Assembly: GCA_963576565.1 (NCBI GenBank)
Contig: OY755038.1
Coordinates: forward strand, 137,241,624 to 137,305,623
Length of the DNA stretch: 64,000 nucleotides
Direction: 5' to 3'
DNA from: Aspidapion aeneum
Taxonomy: Eukaryota > Arthropoda > Insecta > Coleoptera > Brentidae
The first letter of the stretch is position 1. Each line of letters starts with the position of its first letter. The notes beneath the pieces were generated by a model, which had not been told where the DNA came from, searched no databases, and was given only the letters and a program-made list of their open reading frames with translations. Made by a program: the position numbers and the translations under genes. Of this stretch, positions 52,531 to 63,460 are shown piece by piece.

Positions 52531-54649
52531 CTTAAAACTACTTAAATTACACACAAGTACCACGGACTACCCAATAAATGGGTAACCTGTGCAAGTAGGG
52601 AGTTTTTTAGGAACAACGATATACAGGGCAAGTCAAAAAAATTAATATTAAAATTTTTTTTTTGGTATTTTATGAAAAACAAAATGCTCAATATAAAAAC
52701 TCAGTAAACTTTAAAAGGATACGTTTTGCGCACGCCCCAATGAAGCATATCTCTTAGCAATAAAAAAACAACGTTTTTTTAGTGCTCCTGTACATTATTT
52801 GGCATACCAGTATAAGCAATGGCCAGTGTTCAAATTGGTTAGCTGAACTAAATAAGCACGCAATGACCCTTCAGCTTCACTCGTAGCTGAGAAAGCGAAC
52901 AACTAATCAGTTTGCACAAAAAGTTTAACTGTTTTATATAAAATTTATTATTTAGCATAAATTTTGTCTCAAAAGATCTTTCGGCATTTAAATAAATTTT
53001 TCTAAAAAGAAAAATAACTAATTACCTACTTAAATAGTCTTAGGTAATGCGCGTGCATGATATAAAATATTTATTTGTTTAAATATGTAAATTAAATGTT
53101 TTAAAAATCTGACAGATTTTTTTTTGGAAAATATAAATCACTTTTTGCTTATAATTTTGTGAAAATAACCAACAAGTGATACCTGAAAAATTAGTTTTTA
53201 AATACTCTGTTGGCAAGACCCAAATTAATTGTTTTGAAAAGGAATATATATTTGAATACTTTTATTTTAGTTATTATGTATTCGTACTATTCAGGACATA
53301 TCTATTTTAAACAAAATGTATTTTTTTGCAAATGTAAATGGTTTAATATTTCGCTAATTTTATCCTAGGTAATTTTATAAGTAAAACTTAAAGACATTTT
53401 TTTTTAAATATTGTAAAGACAACAATATTATCTCTCACATCTTAAAAACAAACATCGAGTTAATCTTAGAACTAATGCCTCGCTTTTGTTACATGTCAAT
53501 GGTATGCAACGTACGAAACCACATACACCGAGCCTAAAACGGAATCCCAGCTTCGATGTCACTACCACAGTATAGTTCCAGAGTTTGGTTATAGTCACAT
53601 ACAAACAACCCTTAGACCGTATGACGTCTTGTCGTCGAGGTCGCCGACAAATTGGTGGGGAGCATATGTCAGGAATGTAAATTACCCTTGACTGTGCCAC
53701 TGTACGAAACCATCTTGGAAAAACGAAAAACACAATTATGGTTTTGTTGAGATAAGAAAGTGGTTCCGCCTCCCTCCAAAATGGTAAACATTTGGTTGCC
53801 GCCTACCACACAGCAGATAGGTGATGGGAGAAAAATTACTAAAAAGTGAAGAGTGGGAGTTGTAATGGTTAAGCGTGGGGCTACATCAAGTACAGAGAAG
53901 GTTTTCCATTCAAAGTGATTGGCTCTGGAAAAACTATGAGATTAGAAAGTGTTGTCTATAAAATATAATTTTATCTCTGTTTTCGTTTACGTTTTCTTGT
54001 TTAGCTTATTAGCTAGAAAGTAAAGTAAATTTTAGGATTATCAGCAGCGCCACTGACTTGGTTTCTCCACGCTCTTCAAAGAGGGGATAATGGATTACTT
54101 AGGTCCAACCTACCGTTTATAAAAACCCAAACTTTGAGGAGACAAGTCGGTAGTCACATTCTAAGTTTTGTAGAACTTAATTAAAACCTCTAAACTAATT
54201 GTCAGTAAAAAAACATAAGATTTTTCTATTTGAAAAAATTTTTGCAGTTTGTGTTTATGGTAAGTTAAAGTTTTTATTTTAATATTTCGGGTTTTGTTCG
54301 TTTGATAGGTCATAAGAAAAGTCTTGTAACAATTTGTAAATTGCAACAGAGTTTTATATTGTATTCATTAAAGTTTGTAACATTTTTAAAACTGTTTTAT
54401 ATTCATTTTATACACACAAGAGATCGACTACGGTACCCTCGTTTAAGGGTTCGATTTAAAATAAAATCGTACCCGACAATATGCCAGTTGAAGATGCCTT
54501 TGCAATTTTCTATTTAAACCTAAACAAAATAATAAATAGACTTACTCCTTTAAAAACAAAAAATACTAGATTTCCATTTTAATTTTGCTACCTTTCCTCT
54601 GACATCCCTCACTTTTGTTTTATTTCTTATCCATTAATTGATTTTTTTA
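52531..54649. other. AT-rich region without recognisable gene
   Basis: I see no coding signal. A 101-codon minus ORF (53428-53733) and several ORFs of 60-70 codons show no motif. A tacagggcaagtcaaaaa stretch at 52615 resembles the tip of a small inverted-repeat element. Confidence 0.5.
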
Positions 54650-54890
54650 TCTGCTTTACATAAGATTTGTCTTTTCATTGATTTTTGGGCTTTTGCGACC
54701 ATATCCATGTTTCATATTGTAATTGTCCAAGTCTGGGATCCATAGACGAGTACAGGAAGGATACATTGGTTGTACACTTTCGTTTTGAGGTACTGAGGAT
54801 ATTTTTAATTTTTTTAATATATAGCTTAATTTACCGAATGTTGCCCAGGCCAATCATACTCGTCTCTTGATTTCAAGGGTATGGTTTTTT
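54650..54890 (-). mobile_element. RTE-like LINE ORF2 C-terminal fragment
   Basis: The minus strand reads RLAWATFGKLSYILKK and, after frame changes, KVYNQCILPVLVYGSQTW-like and KPKNQ pieces, matching the region after RT in insect RTE-type elements. It is a short decayed piece with no ends visible. Confidence 0.6.
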
Positions 54891-54949
54891 TTTAAGTTTA
54901 ATAATTTGTCCCAGATATACCGGGTGCGCCAAAAAAAATTGGACAATTT

Positions 54950-55890
54950 TTTTTTCATTATAACTTTTGAACTATACAATTAATTTTAATGGGACAAACT
55001 GCACTTGGCAGACAATTAATCAGTTTGGACTAAATATATATTTTTGTCCGCCATCTCAAAATCCAAGATGCCGGATGAAATTAAAATGTACCCTTCAAAG
55101 ATGCTCGTTTATTCTTGTGTGCATTATTGGCACGCACAACAAGGTATGAATTTTCAAAATCGGTTTAGCAGTTCTAAAAAAAATATTTTTATTTCAACCA
55201 TTGTTTTGCATATTAAACGCTTGCCTTGCCAATCATTTCTCCATTTATTTCCTTATAAACTCATTACTACTGAACCAATTTTAATAGAAAAAAAAAGATC
55301 CTGTTTAGAATTGATTTCTTTTTCAAGATCATGATCAAAGTTTATCGCCGTTTCAAAATTTAAGATGGTGGACAGAATCATACTTGATTCTTCAAAATAA
55401 CCTGTTTATTCTTATTTTTCGAAAATGTTTTAGTTTTTTTTTTTAATTTATAGAAAGGCACTACTTTTCTCCCACACAACGAGGTATAAATTAGTAAAAT
55501 CGGTGTGATGGTTCTCAAAAAATCTATTTTTGGTTCAACCAATATTTTAAAGATTACACAATTGCATTGCCAATCCTATCTGCATTAATTTCCTTATAAA
55601 TTTGTTATAACTAAACCGATTTTAGTGGAATGGAAAAAATCATGGTGAGAATTGATTGTTCTTTAAAGATTATCATCAAAATTTGCCGCCAACTTAGATT
55701 TTAAGATGTCGGACAGAATCATACTTGATTCTTCAAAATGGTGCGTTTATTCTTATTTTCCGAAATTGTTTTAGTTTTTTTTTAATTTATAGAAAAACAT
55801 TAGAGAGGGGTACAAATTAATAATATCGGTGTAGTGCTTCTTACAAAATCTGATTTTCTTTTAACCATCATTTTACAAATTATACGATTG
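54950..55890. repeat. Three degenerate tandem units of about 310-340 bp
   Basis: The phrases gacagaatcatacttgattc at 55372 and 55713, and the related ccggatgaaattaaaatgta at 55070, recur in the same order. They are followed by attcttattttccgaaa-like, aaatcggtgtgatggttct-like and aattacctataa-like segments. Confidence 0.75.
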
Positions 55891-55924
55891 AGTAGTATAC
55901 TTATGAGAGTGCTGGGCCAAGAAG

Positions 55925-56145
55925 TAGGTAATTTTTAAAATGTAAATATAGGCAAACGATATGTTTTAAAAATATTGTTATAATAAGAAGCAGCCGAGAA
56001 AGGGGGATGACAAGAAAGCGAGAAAGGGGGATGAAGGGTTGGTGTCATTGGGGCCTTAGAATATAGGTATTAGTTGTAAATTTAAATATAGGTAAACGGT
56101 ATGTTTTAAAAATATTGTTGTAATAAGAAGCAGTAGACTTGTTTG
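55925..56145. repeat. Direct repeat pair, offset about 150 bp
   Basis: The segment tatgttttaaaaatattgtt followed by ataataagaagcag occurs at about 55960 and 56100, each preceded by aaatataggcaaacg or aaatataggtaaacg. Between them gagaaagggggatga occurs twice. Confidence 0.85.
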
Positions 56146-56368
56146 TGATAAAAACCGCAAAAGACAAAACCGCACCTGTGAATTTTTATTTTTAGCAGAT
56201 TAAAAATTGATACAGTTATTTGGTTAAAAAAATTCCCAAGATCCAAAAAGCAGCGGCGTGGTTGGTGTACTCAGAAGTTAGGGGGGGTGAGGGAACGAGT
56301 GGTTGGGAGAGGACGGATGTAGAGCATATGCCTCTTGTGCAAATCACCTATGCGTTAGTGTTATAATC

Positions 56369-56479
56369 ATGCTTGAGGAGTACAGACGAAGGCTTGAAGA
56401 ATATACAAAAAATATTCGGGAGCTTAAGATATTACAGAACGACCTCTCCCGAAGGCCCAATATCCTTTACGTAGAATAA
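56369..56479 (+). CDS. Short ORF, 36 codons, predicted helical
   Basis: It reads MLEEYRRRLEEYTKN, then IRELKILQND, then a tail ending ILYVE. It is strongly charged and heptad-like. An AATAAA lies 25 bp after the stop (56504-56509). Whether it belongs to the virus-like locus starting at 57460 is unknown. It could be a last exon or chance. Confidence 0.3.
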   Translation: MLEEYRRRLEEYTKNIRELKILQNDLSRRPNILYVE

Positions 56480-56830
56480 GGCCAATGTTGATAATTAGTT
56501 TTAATAAAAAGTCTTAAAATATACAGAGTGTTTTTATTTGCATAACAATGTGTACGCCTCTGGATCCAAGTCAGCAAAAATATGAAACGACAGGTAGATA
56601 TCAATGTGAGAATCCTGTAAGAACTGATTACGCATTACTATATGTACCACTTGCGATCTTATATTTTACACATTCCGAAATTTGTACATCAAACTAATTA
56701 AACCTAAAGACTCTTAGGTTAGGTTATACAGTTTATAATTCTTATATAAGTGTTAAAACCTGTTTTATCTTTTGGAGCCATCAAAATCATCAAAAAAAGT
56801 AAGTTTTAGAATTGAGTATAGGAATTTTAC

Positions 56831-56960
56831 ACAGGGTGTTTAAACTTAAATTGCCTATTTTTGCTATTGTAGTCAGTGAAAATAATACCGCAATCGACAT
56901 TGTAGCTTCCATAAAACAAAAAAGCTAGCAATAATACCGATTTAAGTTTGAACACCCTGT
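56831..56960. mobile_element. Short inverted-repeat element (MITE), copy 1
   Basis: The ends ACAGGGTGTTTAAACTTAAA and its inverse (tttaagtttgaacaccctgt) pair over about 20 bp. It is 130 bp with no coding capacity. Confidence 0.75.
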
Positions 56961-57041
56961 ATATTCATATATTTTACCAAAAAATTACTTAAAAACCGAT
57001 TTAAATGAAATTTAAAATTATTTCACCTGGTTGTTTAGAAA

Positions 57042-57176
57042 ACAGGGTGTTCAAACTTAAATTGACACTTTATGCTATACTTTTGCTACTGTAACCATTG
57101 GAAATAATACTGCAATTTTGCATATACTACCAACCTAGTAATTTTAATAATATTAATTTAACTTTGAACACCCTGT
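57042..57176. mobile_element. Short inverted-repeat element (MITE), copy 2
   Basis: It has the same termini (acagggtgttcaaacttaaa ... tttgaacaccctgt) and a related interior. It lies 81 bp from copy 1 in the same orientation. Confidence 0.75.
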
Positions 57177-57459
57177 ACTGAATTTACACATTCTACTTAA
57201 AAATTACTCACCCGATTAAAATCAAATTTAAAGTTCTTCCACCACCAGGTTGTTTATCTATCTTGCATTTATCAACTTTGGTGTCTTAAAATTTTTTAAT
57301 TATTTATTTTTCTCAATCAAATGTTTTTATCAAAAAAGGATTGATTGTACTTTTGTTTTATATGTATGTCTGTCGGTGTGTTTGTCTGTCTGTGTCAAGT
57401 TAGCTCCGAAACGTTTGATTTCAATAAAAGTTTATTAATTTGTACTTAACTTGTTTTAG

Positions 57460-57768
57460 ATGGATTTAACTAGAATTAACAAAAAGTCTTTTTTAAAGCT
57501 TGAAGCGAAACCAGTGCAAAAAATTAAGGAGCTGGAAAAGGATGTTAAACACCGAATACTAGATGCTAAGTTGGTAAAAACGGCGTATGGAGAAACAGTT
57601 CTACTTGAATTGGACCGCTGGATGTGCTTCCTTCCGAAAAGAGTAACAGAAGATTACAAACCATTCATTCAACATTTTAGCAGCGGAAAATACGCATTAA
57701 TATTTAGAGGGCTGCTTGATGTGGGACACCTAAACCCGGCAGCTTCTTTTGAAATTGTTGAAATTTAG
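57460..57768 (+). CDS. Small protein next to PolB, possibly single-stranded DNA binding
   Basis: The 102-codon ORF is intact. Its N-terminus is MDLTRINKKSFLKLEAKP. A beta-rich middle follows (HRILDAKLVKTAYGETVLLEL, then FLPKRVTEDYKPF). Small proteins of this make-up commonly accompany PolB genes in insect virus-like loci. A DNA-binding OB-fold role is my inference. The ATG directly follows acttgttttag, which looks like a splice acceptor. PolB begins 46 bp downstream in the same orientation. Confidence 0.75.
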   Translation: MDLTRINKKSFLKLEAKPVQKIKELEKDVKHRILDAKLVKTAYGETVLLELDRWMCFLPKRVTEDYKPFIQHFSSGKYALIFRGLLDVGHLNPAASFEIVEI

Positions 57769-57814
57769 TTTTAAGTAAGTAGATTAGTAAATATTGTAAT
57801 TTATCGAAGAAAAA

Positions 57815-58150
57815 ATGAACTCAGAGGAAATCACCATCCTTAGTGATGAAATAATCAAAAAAATTAAGAGAGTTGAAAAAATACTGTTTTCTAAAAAGAA
57901 ATGTTCAGTTCTAGAAGTAGAAAACTGGTTGAAACAAACTAAACAACATATAATATTATGCAATCTAGCCATTAAGGATGGTGATTTAAAAATAGGGACA
58001 TTGCGAAAGCTTCAAACCAACGTGGGCATATTAAAAAGATTCCAGTTTATGATTCAAAATCATGCAGTGGGTTGGGGCTTAAATAGTAACAATAAAAATG
58101 AACGTTTTCCTGGTGGTGGTAGTGGCGTCGGCGCTGGTAGTAGAAGGGTA
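57815..58150 (+). pseudogene. PolB-like protein, N-terminal segment
   Basis: The ORF from the ATG at 57815 (MNSEEITILSDEIIKK) gives about 110 residues of charged helical sequence, then a glycine-rich linker (GGGSGVGAGSRR). The following codons (to 58255) are out of frame with the next segment, which opens at 58153. A 1-2 base indel near 58150 is the likely break. I infer that it was the N-terminus of the polymerase protein, because the linker leads directly into it. Confidence 0.6.
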
Positions 58151-58152
58151 GT

Positions 58153-59265
58153 GTGGAGAAATTTACACACAAGGATATTTTACAATTTTTTACTGATTCG
58201 TTTCAACTTTTCCAAAAGAAAATTCTTAAATGTCTCAAAAGTTTGTCTATGTTAAAAGTAAATACTGTATTTTGCGCTGAATTTTTGAAAAAAAGTGAAG
58301 AAAATGAAATTTTTGAAAGAAAATATTTTCAAACTAAAAATCAACTTATTGATGTAAGTACACAATTGAAAAAATGGTTTGAAGCTTACGTTATGGATCC
58401 TATTTTAAACCAACTATCAGAGTTTGAAGAATCGCAGAGTGGGTGGGCAATCGATAACATAATTTCTTTAGAAGTTAATATTAATAAATTTGAATTTTCC
58501 AAAGGCGTGTCAACCTACATTAAATTACCTCAAAAAATTTCTCAAACAAAAGCCTGCATTAACGTAAAAAATTGGGATCAGGCCAGCTTTGCTTGGGCCA
58601 TTGTATCCGCGCTGTATCCAGTTAAAGAGCATGTATATAGAACTTGTTCATATCCAGATTACAAGAAAGTCTTAAATTTAAAAAATCTTACATTTCCGGT
58701 GACATTAAACCAAATTTCTTGTTTTGAAAAAAATAACATGGAAATTTCAGTAAATGTTTTTGAGCTAAGCATGAAGAACAATTTTTTGGAATTTTCCGTG
58801 CTACCTGTTCGGTTAACTAAACAGAAAAAAGAAAAGCATGTTAATTTGTTAATTGTTCAAAGTAGGTATTTTCCTGAGAACAGGGTAGACCGATTTGAAC
58901 CATGGGGAGAAACAAATGATGATGATGAAGAAAAAATATATTTTCACTATGTTTGGATAAAAGATTTAAGTAAACTTGTTGGCGCACAACTATCAAAGCA
59001 TAATGGTAAAAAGTTTATATGTGATAGATGTCTTAACTATTTTTATACACAGGAAAAACTTGACTCTCACAACGGTTACTGTGAAAAGCTAGATGAATGC
59101 AAAATAAGCTTTCCCTCAGATCGATATGTAAAATTTAAAAACCACGTTCACAAAGAAAAGGTGTCTTTTATTATTTATGCAGATTTTGAATCATTGCTTG
59201 TTCCTCTACCTGATTCAGATCGGTTGACAACTCCTCATCATCCATTGACCTCACACAGCATATAG
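58153..59265 (+). pseudogene. PolB-like protein, pre-exonuclease and start of exonuclease domain
   Basis: A 250-residue region of unknown fold (WDQASFAWAIVSALYPV, then VNLLIVQSRYF) is followed by a C2H2-type finger (FICDRCLNYFYTQEKLDSHNGYC). The first exonuclease motif follows, FIIYADFESLL, with the Asp-Glu pair of the proofreading site. This order is typical of the protein-primed PolB encoded by Polinton-, adintovirus- and bidnavirus-related elements of insects. The frame is lost at about 59255 inside the exonuclease. Confidence 0.85.
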
Positions 59266-59329
59266 TGCTGGTTTTTATTTCAAGTGTACCTATGATGACA
59301 ACTTATCATTCTATAAAAGTCATTGTGGT

Positions 59330-60736
59330 ATGGACTGCATGAATTGGTTCACGCAAGAAATTGATACCCTAGCCCAATTAATTTATTCTAAATTGAAACA
59401 GATTGAGCCAATAAATACTGATGTGAGTTTAAATGATGCCACCGATGAATGTCATATTTGCACTGAAAAATTTGTCATGGGCGATCGCATAGTACGCGAT
59501 CATTGTCATTTAACTGGGGACTTTCGGGGTTTTGCACATCAAAAATGCAACTTGAACTATAAAAAATCTTTTGTGGTTCCAATAGCGTTCCACAACTTGA
59601 GTGGATACGACTCCCATTTTATAATTAAGGACCTAGCAAAAAAATACTTTAGTTCTATTTTGCCGGTGAATAAAGAAAAGTACATAAGTTTTACAATTTA
59701 TCATCCCGAAATCAATATTCGTTTTCGTTTTATCGATACATTTAAATTCCTGGGCAATTCATTGGACAGTCTGGTTTCAACATTAAATATAGACGATTTT
59801 AAAGTATTAAGAAGGGAATTTCAGGAATTAACTGAAGAGCAGTACAAATTGTTAACAAAGAAGGGGGTTTTCTTTTATGATTATCTAGACAAAATTGAAC
59901 GTCTTGAGGAACAACAATTGCCCGATAAGGAAAAGTTCTATAATAAGCTTAATGATGAGCACATATCAGAAGCTGACTATTGTCATGCCAAATCAATATG
60001 GAAAGCTTTTAATATGAAAACTCTTTGGGAGTATAGTTTTTTGTACTTGAAAACTGACATTATCTTGATTATGATCGTTTTTGAGATTTTTAGGCGTACT
60101 TGCTTTGAAACCTATGGTCTAGACCCAGACCATTATTATACAGTTCCGGGATATACCTGGGACTGTATGTTAAAATATACAGGTTGTCGTTTAGAAATAC
60201 TACAAGATATTGACATGCTTTTATTTTTTGAGAGGGGCATACGCGGAGGTATATCACAGTGTTGTAATCGTCTTGGTGAGGCAAATAACAAATACGTGAA
60301 TAACTTTGATTTAAACAATCTTTATGGTTGGGCAATGAGTCAAGCACTTCTATATGGTGGTTTTGAGTGGGTTGACACAAATGTTGATATCATGTCAATA
60401 CCAGACGATTCAACTGTGGGATATATCTTTGAAGTTGACCTTTCCTATCCCGAAAACTTGCACGATTCTCATAAAGATCTTCCTTTTTGTGCAGAACATC
60501 GCACTCCTCATGGGTCAAAACATTCCAAGCTGTTGACCACCTTGTATAAAAAAACAAATTACATCATTCATTACAGAAACTTAAAACAAGCATTAGATCA
60601 TGGTTTAGTTCTTAATAAAATTCACAGAACATTAAAGTTTAAGCAATCCAGTTGGTTAAAAGGCTATATTGATCTCAATACACAAATGATAAAAAATGCT
60701 AAAACTACTTTTGAGAAAAACCTGTACAAAAAATGA
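59330..60736 (+). pseudogene. PolB-like protein: endonuclease-VII-like zinc domain, exonuclease and polymerase motif A
   Basis: An HNH/endonuclease-VII-like zinc module comes first (ECHICTEKF ... RDHCHLTGDFRGFAHQKCN). Exonuclease II follows (FHNLSGYDSHFIIKDL) and exonuclease III (WEYSFLYLKTDIILIM). Then comes polymerase motif A (VNNFDLNNLYGWAMSQ). It ends just before motif B (KNLYKK), where loss of one base in an A run shifts the frame. Insertion of the zinc module inside the exonuclease is characteristic of this insect PolB group. DNA synthesis from a protein primer is the known role of the family. Confidence 0.9.
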
Positions 60737-60999
60737 ATAATGCTGTCTTTGGCAAGACAATGGAGAACCTCCGTAAACACAGAGTAGTAAAACTTATAAG
60801 CAAATGGGAGGGGCGGGTTGGTGCTCGCAATTTGATTGCCAGTCCAAAGTTTCACAGCAGTCTCATCTTCGATGAGTCGCTTATGGCTGTGGAACTAAAA
60901 AAATCGGAAATTGTTTTCAATAAACCACTGTACATTGGAATGGCAATCCTTGAAATCTCTAAAACTTGTGTTTATGAGTTTCACTATGATTATAGCTAA
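60733..60999 (+). pseudogene. PolB-like protein: motif B segment
   Basis: It reads NNAVFGKTMENLRKHRVVKLI, the motif B helix, and continues to KPLYIGMAILEISKTCVYEFHYDY. It stops at about 60995. The next recognisable residues (NPWGIPLVNKKVPGLM) follow within a few bases in another frame. The segment that should carry motif C, the catalytic aspartates, is absent. Confidence 0.87.
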
Positions 61000-61405
61000 T
61001 CCCTGGGGTATACCATTGGTAAACAAAAAAGTTCCCGGTTTAATGAAGGATGAGAATAATTCTAAACTCATGACCCATTTTGTTCGTCTACGATCAAAGC
61101 AATACACTTTTCAAGTAGATTCAGAAAAAGAGGTAAAAAAGTCAAAGGGGGTTAAGACAAACGTGGTTAAAAGAAAAATAAATTTTGAAAATTATTTGGA
61201 GTGTTTGAGAAATTTTGTTGAGGATACCGAAAAAACATCTAATTTTTATGTAACTCAACGCTGTATAAAGTCGAAATTGCATGATGTATTCAGTATTGAG
61301 CAGACTAAAATAGCTTTGAATCCACATGATGATAAGCGGTACTTAGTACCAAACTCGTTTGCCACCTTACCCTGGGGTCACTACAGCTTAAAGGAAATCA
61401 TTTAG
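61000..61405 (+). pseudogene. PolB-like protein: C-terminal segment
   Basis: It reads NPWGIPLVNKKVPGLMKDEN, then FVRLRSKQYTFQVDSEKEV and the lysine-rich KSKGVKTNVVKRKINFENYL. The end is LVPNSFATLPWGHY ... KEII. It is the thumb/C-terminal region of the same polymerase and terminates normally at 61405. The next ORF starts 34 bp downstream. Confidence 0.85.
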
Positions 61406-61439
61406 AAGTTAATTTTTTCTTTTAGAGATAATTGTAAAA

Positions 61440-62000
61440 ATGGCAGCGCTTGCTGAAATAACTATGGATCACATATTGACAAATATTGATGAAATTGTTA
61501 AATTTATCCAAATTACGACATTACCCTGGAGATTGACGGAACAAATAACGAGGAGTTATAGCCAACACAAATGACAACAACTTCAAAATGAATTGCTTAC
61601 TTACGATCCACTCGATATCATTGGGTCCGAATATATAGAGGATAATGAGATTTCACCGAATTTAAGACAGGCACTGTTAAAATCAACACACTACACGGAT
61701 TTTGCAAAACATGATGACTACTGTGCCTGGTTTAGATACTACGAAATACCTAAATATAACCTACTCCTCTGTTGTGGATGTTATGGGGTACTGAAATATA
61801 TCTTTAAATTTAAAAATCAACCTTTACATGGAATATCTCATAACTTTCATGAAAAGTGCCATGCATCTGAGTTATCATCGTTATTCAAACGTCAATCTTC
61901 ATGGTGTCAAAATGATTTTTGTCAATTATTGTTTACATTGAAAGATAGGTATACTTGCAACAGAGATTTACATGCTACAAACAGAGTCTTTTTTGAATAA
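61440..62000 (+). pseudogene. Unknown Cys/His-rich protein downstream of PolB, one in-frame stop
   Basis: I do not recognise it. The ATG at 61440 (MAALAEITMDHIL) opens a 44-codon stretch ending in a TGA at 61572-61574. The same frame then continues open to 62000. The second part is LTYDPLDIIGSEYIEDNEIS, then a Cys/His-rich segment (LLLCCGCYGVLKY, HEKCHASEL, WCQNDFCQLL, DRYTCNRDLH). Spaced cysteines and histidines suggest metal binding. Its position directly after PolB suggests it belongs to the same viral transcription block. Confidence 0.6.
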
Positions 62001-62622
62001 AAGATAGAAATATTTTAAAATTTATGTAATTTTATATATAGTATATATATATATGTAGCTTTTAAATGTCCAACAGCATCACACCACCCTTTAGTATGTA
62101 AACATTTTTTTTTGTCATTTCTTGTTTTAACATTTTTTAAAATAACTTAAAAAATATTAGTGTTAATTAATACTTATAGGACTGTGTAATGTAATGTATA
62201 CACTTATTAATAAATAAATAAATAAAAGAAAAACTTGTTGGTTTTTTATTTTTATTTATTAAAAAATAATAACGTATTTCAAACATGGGAGGAGCTTACG
62301 TATAGCAGGTTAAGACATATCATATCTAGGGCAGGAAATGAGACATGTCGAAATATAACGCAAACAAGTTAGAACTTGTCTGAACTTGTTTGCAGGTTAG
62401 GACTTGTCAACTTGTTGTTATTGTTGCTTTTGTAGTGATTGTAGGAAATGAGTCATAACAAAAATGATTTTAATTTTAATGAATTTTTAAATAATGTGTG
62501 TTATCTTAATAGAGATTCAAAAAAAAGATAACACGTTGCATGTGGATACTCTTTCTTCGTGATATTTAATTTCCAGTTTAAGGTCGCATTTTTAGTTTCT
62601 GGTTAGAATTCAAACAGAAAAG
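62001..62622. other. AT-rich intergenic stretch
   Basis: It contains a TA run (62036-62056) and overlapping AATAAA signals in aataaataaataaataaaag (62209-62228), likely the 3' end of the upstream genes. A cluster of acttgt repeats lies at 62370-62412. No ORF was seen. Confidence 0.6.
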
Positions 62623-63177
62623 ATGTTTGAGCCATTAATTTTCTCAACTTTTATAAATTGCACAATATTCATTTTGTTTCAACCAAATAATGTGCAAGAT
62701 GCTTACATAACATTTAATACCAATACAATTTGGCCTTCATACGACTGGAACAGATTAAGTATTCCGAACAAAACATATGATGCACAGTTTTATCAATACA
62801 CACACACTACAGCTGAGTGCAGTTTTATCAGCATTTTTAAACTAAGACTAAAATTTTTTAACATGTCTGGTTATGATGAATTTGGATGGTTTATTCCGGG
62901 ACAAGAGTACGATTTGGTGCCAGAATTATTATTATCGCCTACCACCTCAATTGTCTTCAACACCACTTAAAGGCCTCAAGATAATGATGATAATGGTGAT
63001 AGCAAAGACGGCAACATCAAAAATTCTGACGACACCTGTTTCAAATCCTATAAAAATCCTTTTTTCATAATCGAATCAATTTATCTAATACTGTCAAGTG
63101 TATTTTATACTGTTACTGTTTATTACTTAAGAAAATCTAAATGTCAAAAATGTTTTGGTATAAAAATAGATGCTTAA
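62623..63177 (+). pseudogene. Single-pass membrane protein with one in-frame stop
   Basis: A signal-peptide-like start (MFEPLIFSTFINCTIFILF) is followed by an ectodomain of about 110 residues with N-glycosylation sequons (NKTY, NMSG). After a TAA at 62968-62970 the same frame continues with an acidic stretch (NDDNGDSKDGN), a membrane segment (FFIIESIYLILSSVFYTVTV) and a short tail with a CQKC pair. Reading through, it is a 184-codon type I membrane protein. It may be a virion or exit-related protein. I know no homologue. Confidence 0.6.
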
Positions 63178-63235
63178 AATTTACAGAATACAGTTTTAGT
63201 TTTGCTATATCTATATTTAAAAAGTCGATAGTTGT

Positions 63236-63460
63236 CGCTAACGTGACGCTAACGTGACGTTAACGTGACGCTAACGTGACATTAACGTGACGCTAACGTG
63301 ACGCTAGCGTGACGCTAACATGACGCTAACGTGACGCTAACGTGACGCTAACGTGACGCTAGCGTGACGCTAGCGTGACGTTAACGTGACGCTAACGTGA
63401 CGCTAACGTGACGTTAACGTGACGCCAACGTGACGCTAATGTGACGCTAACGCGACGCAA
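63236..63460. repeat. 11-bp minisatellite, about 20 copies
   Basis: The unit is ctaacgtgacg, with variants ttaacgtgacg and ctagcgtgacg. It runs into the 3' end of the minus-strand gene at 63436, replacing its terminal codons. Confidence 0.95.

Noticed and set aside
53428..53733. 101-codon minus-strand ORF
   Set aside because: It shows no recognisable domain, coding bias or neighbouring gene signal, and the composition is that of its surroundings.
63236..63460. Array as CRISPR
   Set aside because: The 11-bp units are contiguous, without spacers, in a eukaryotic context. It is a minisatellite.
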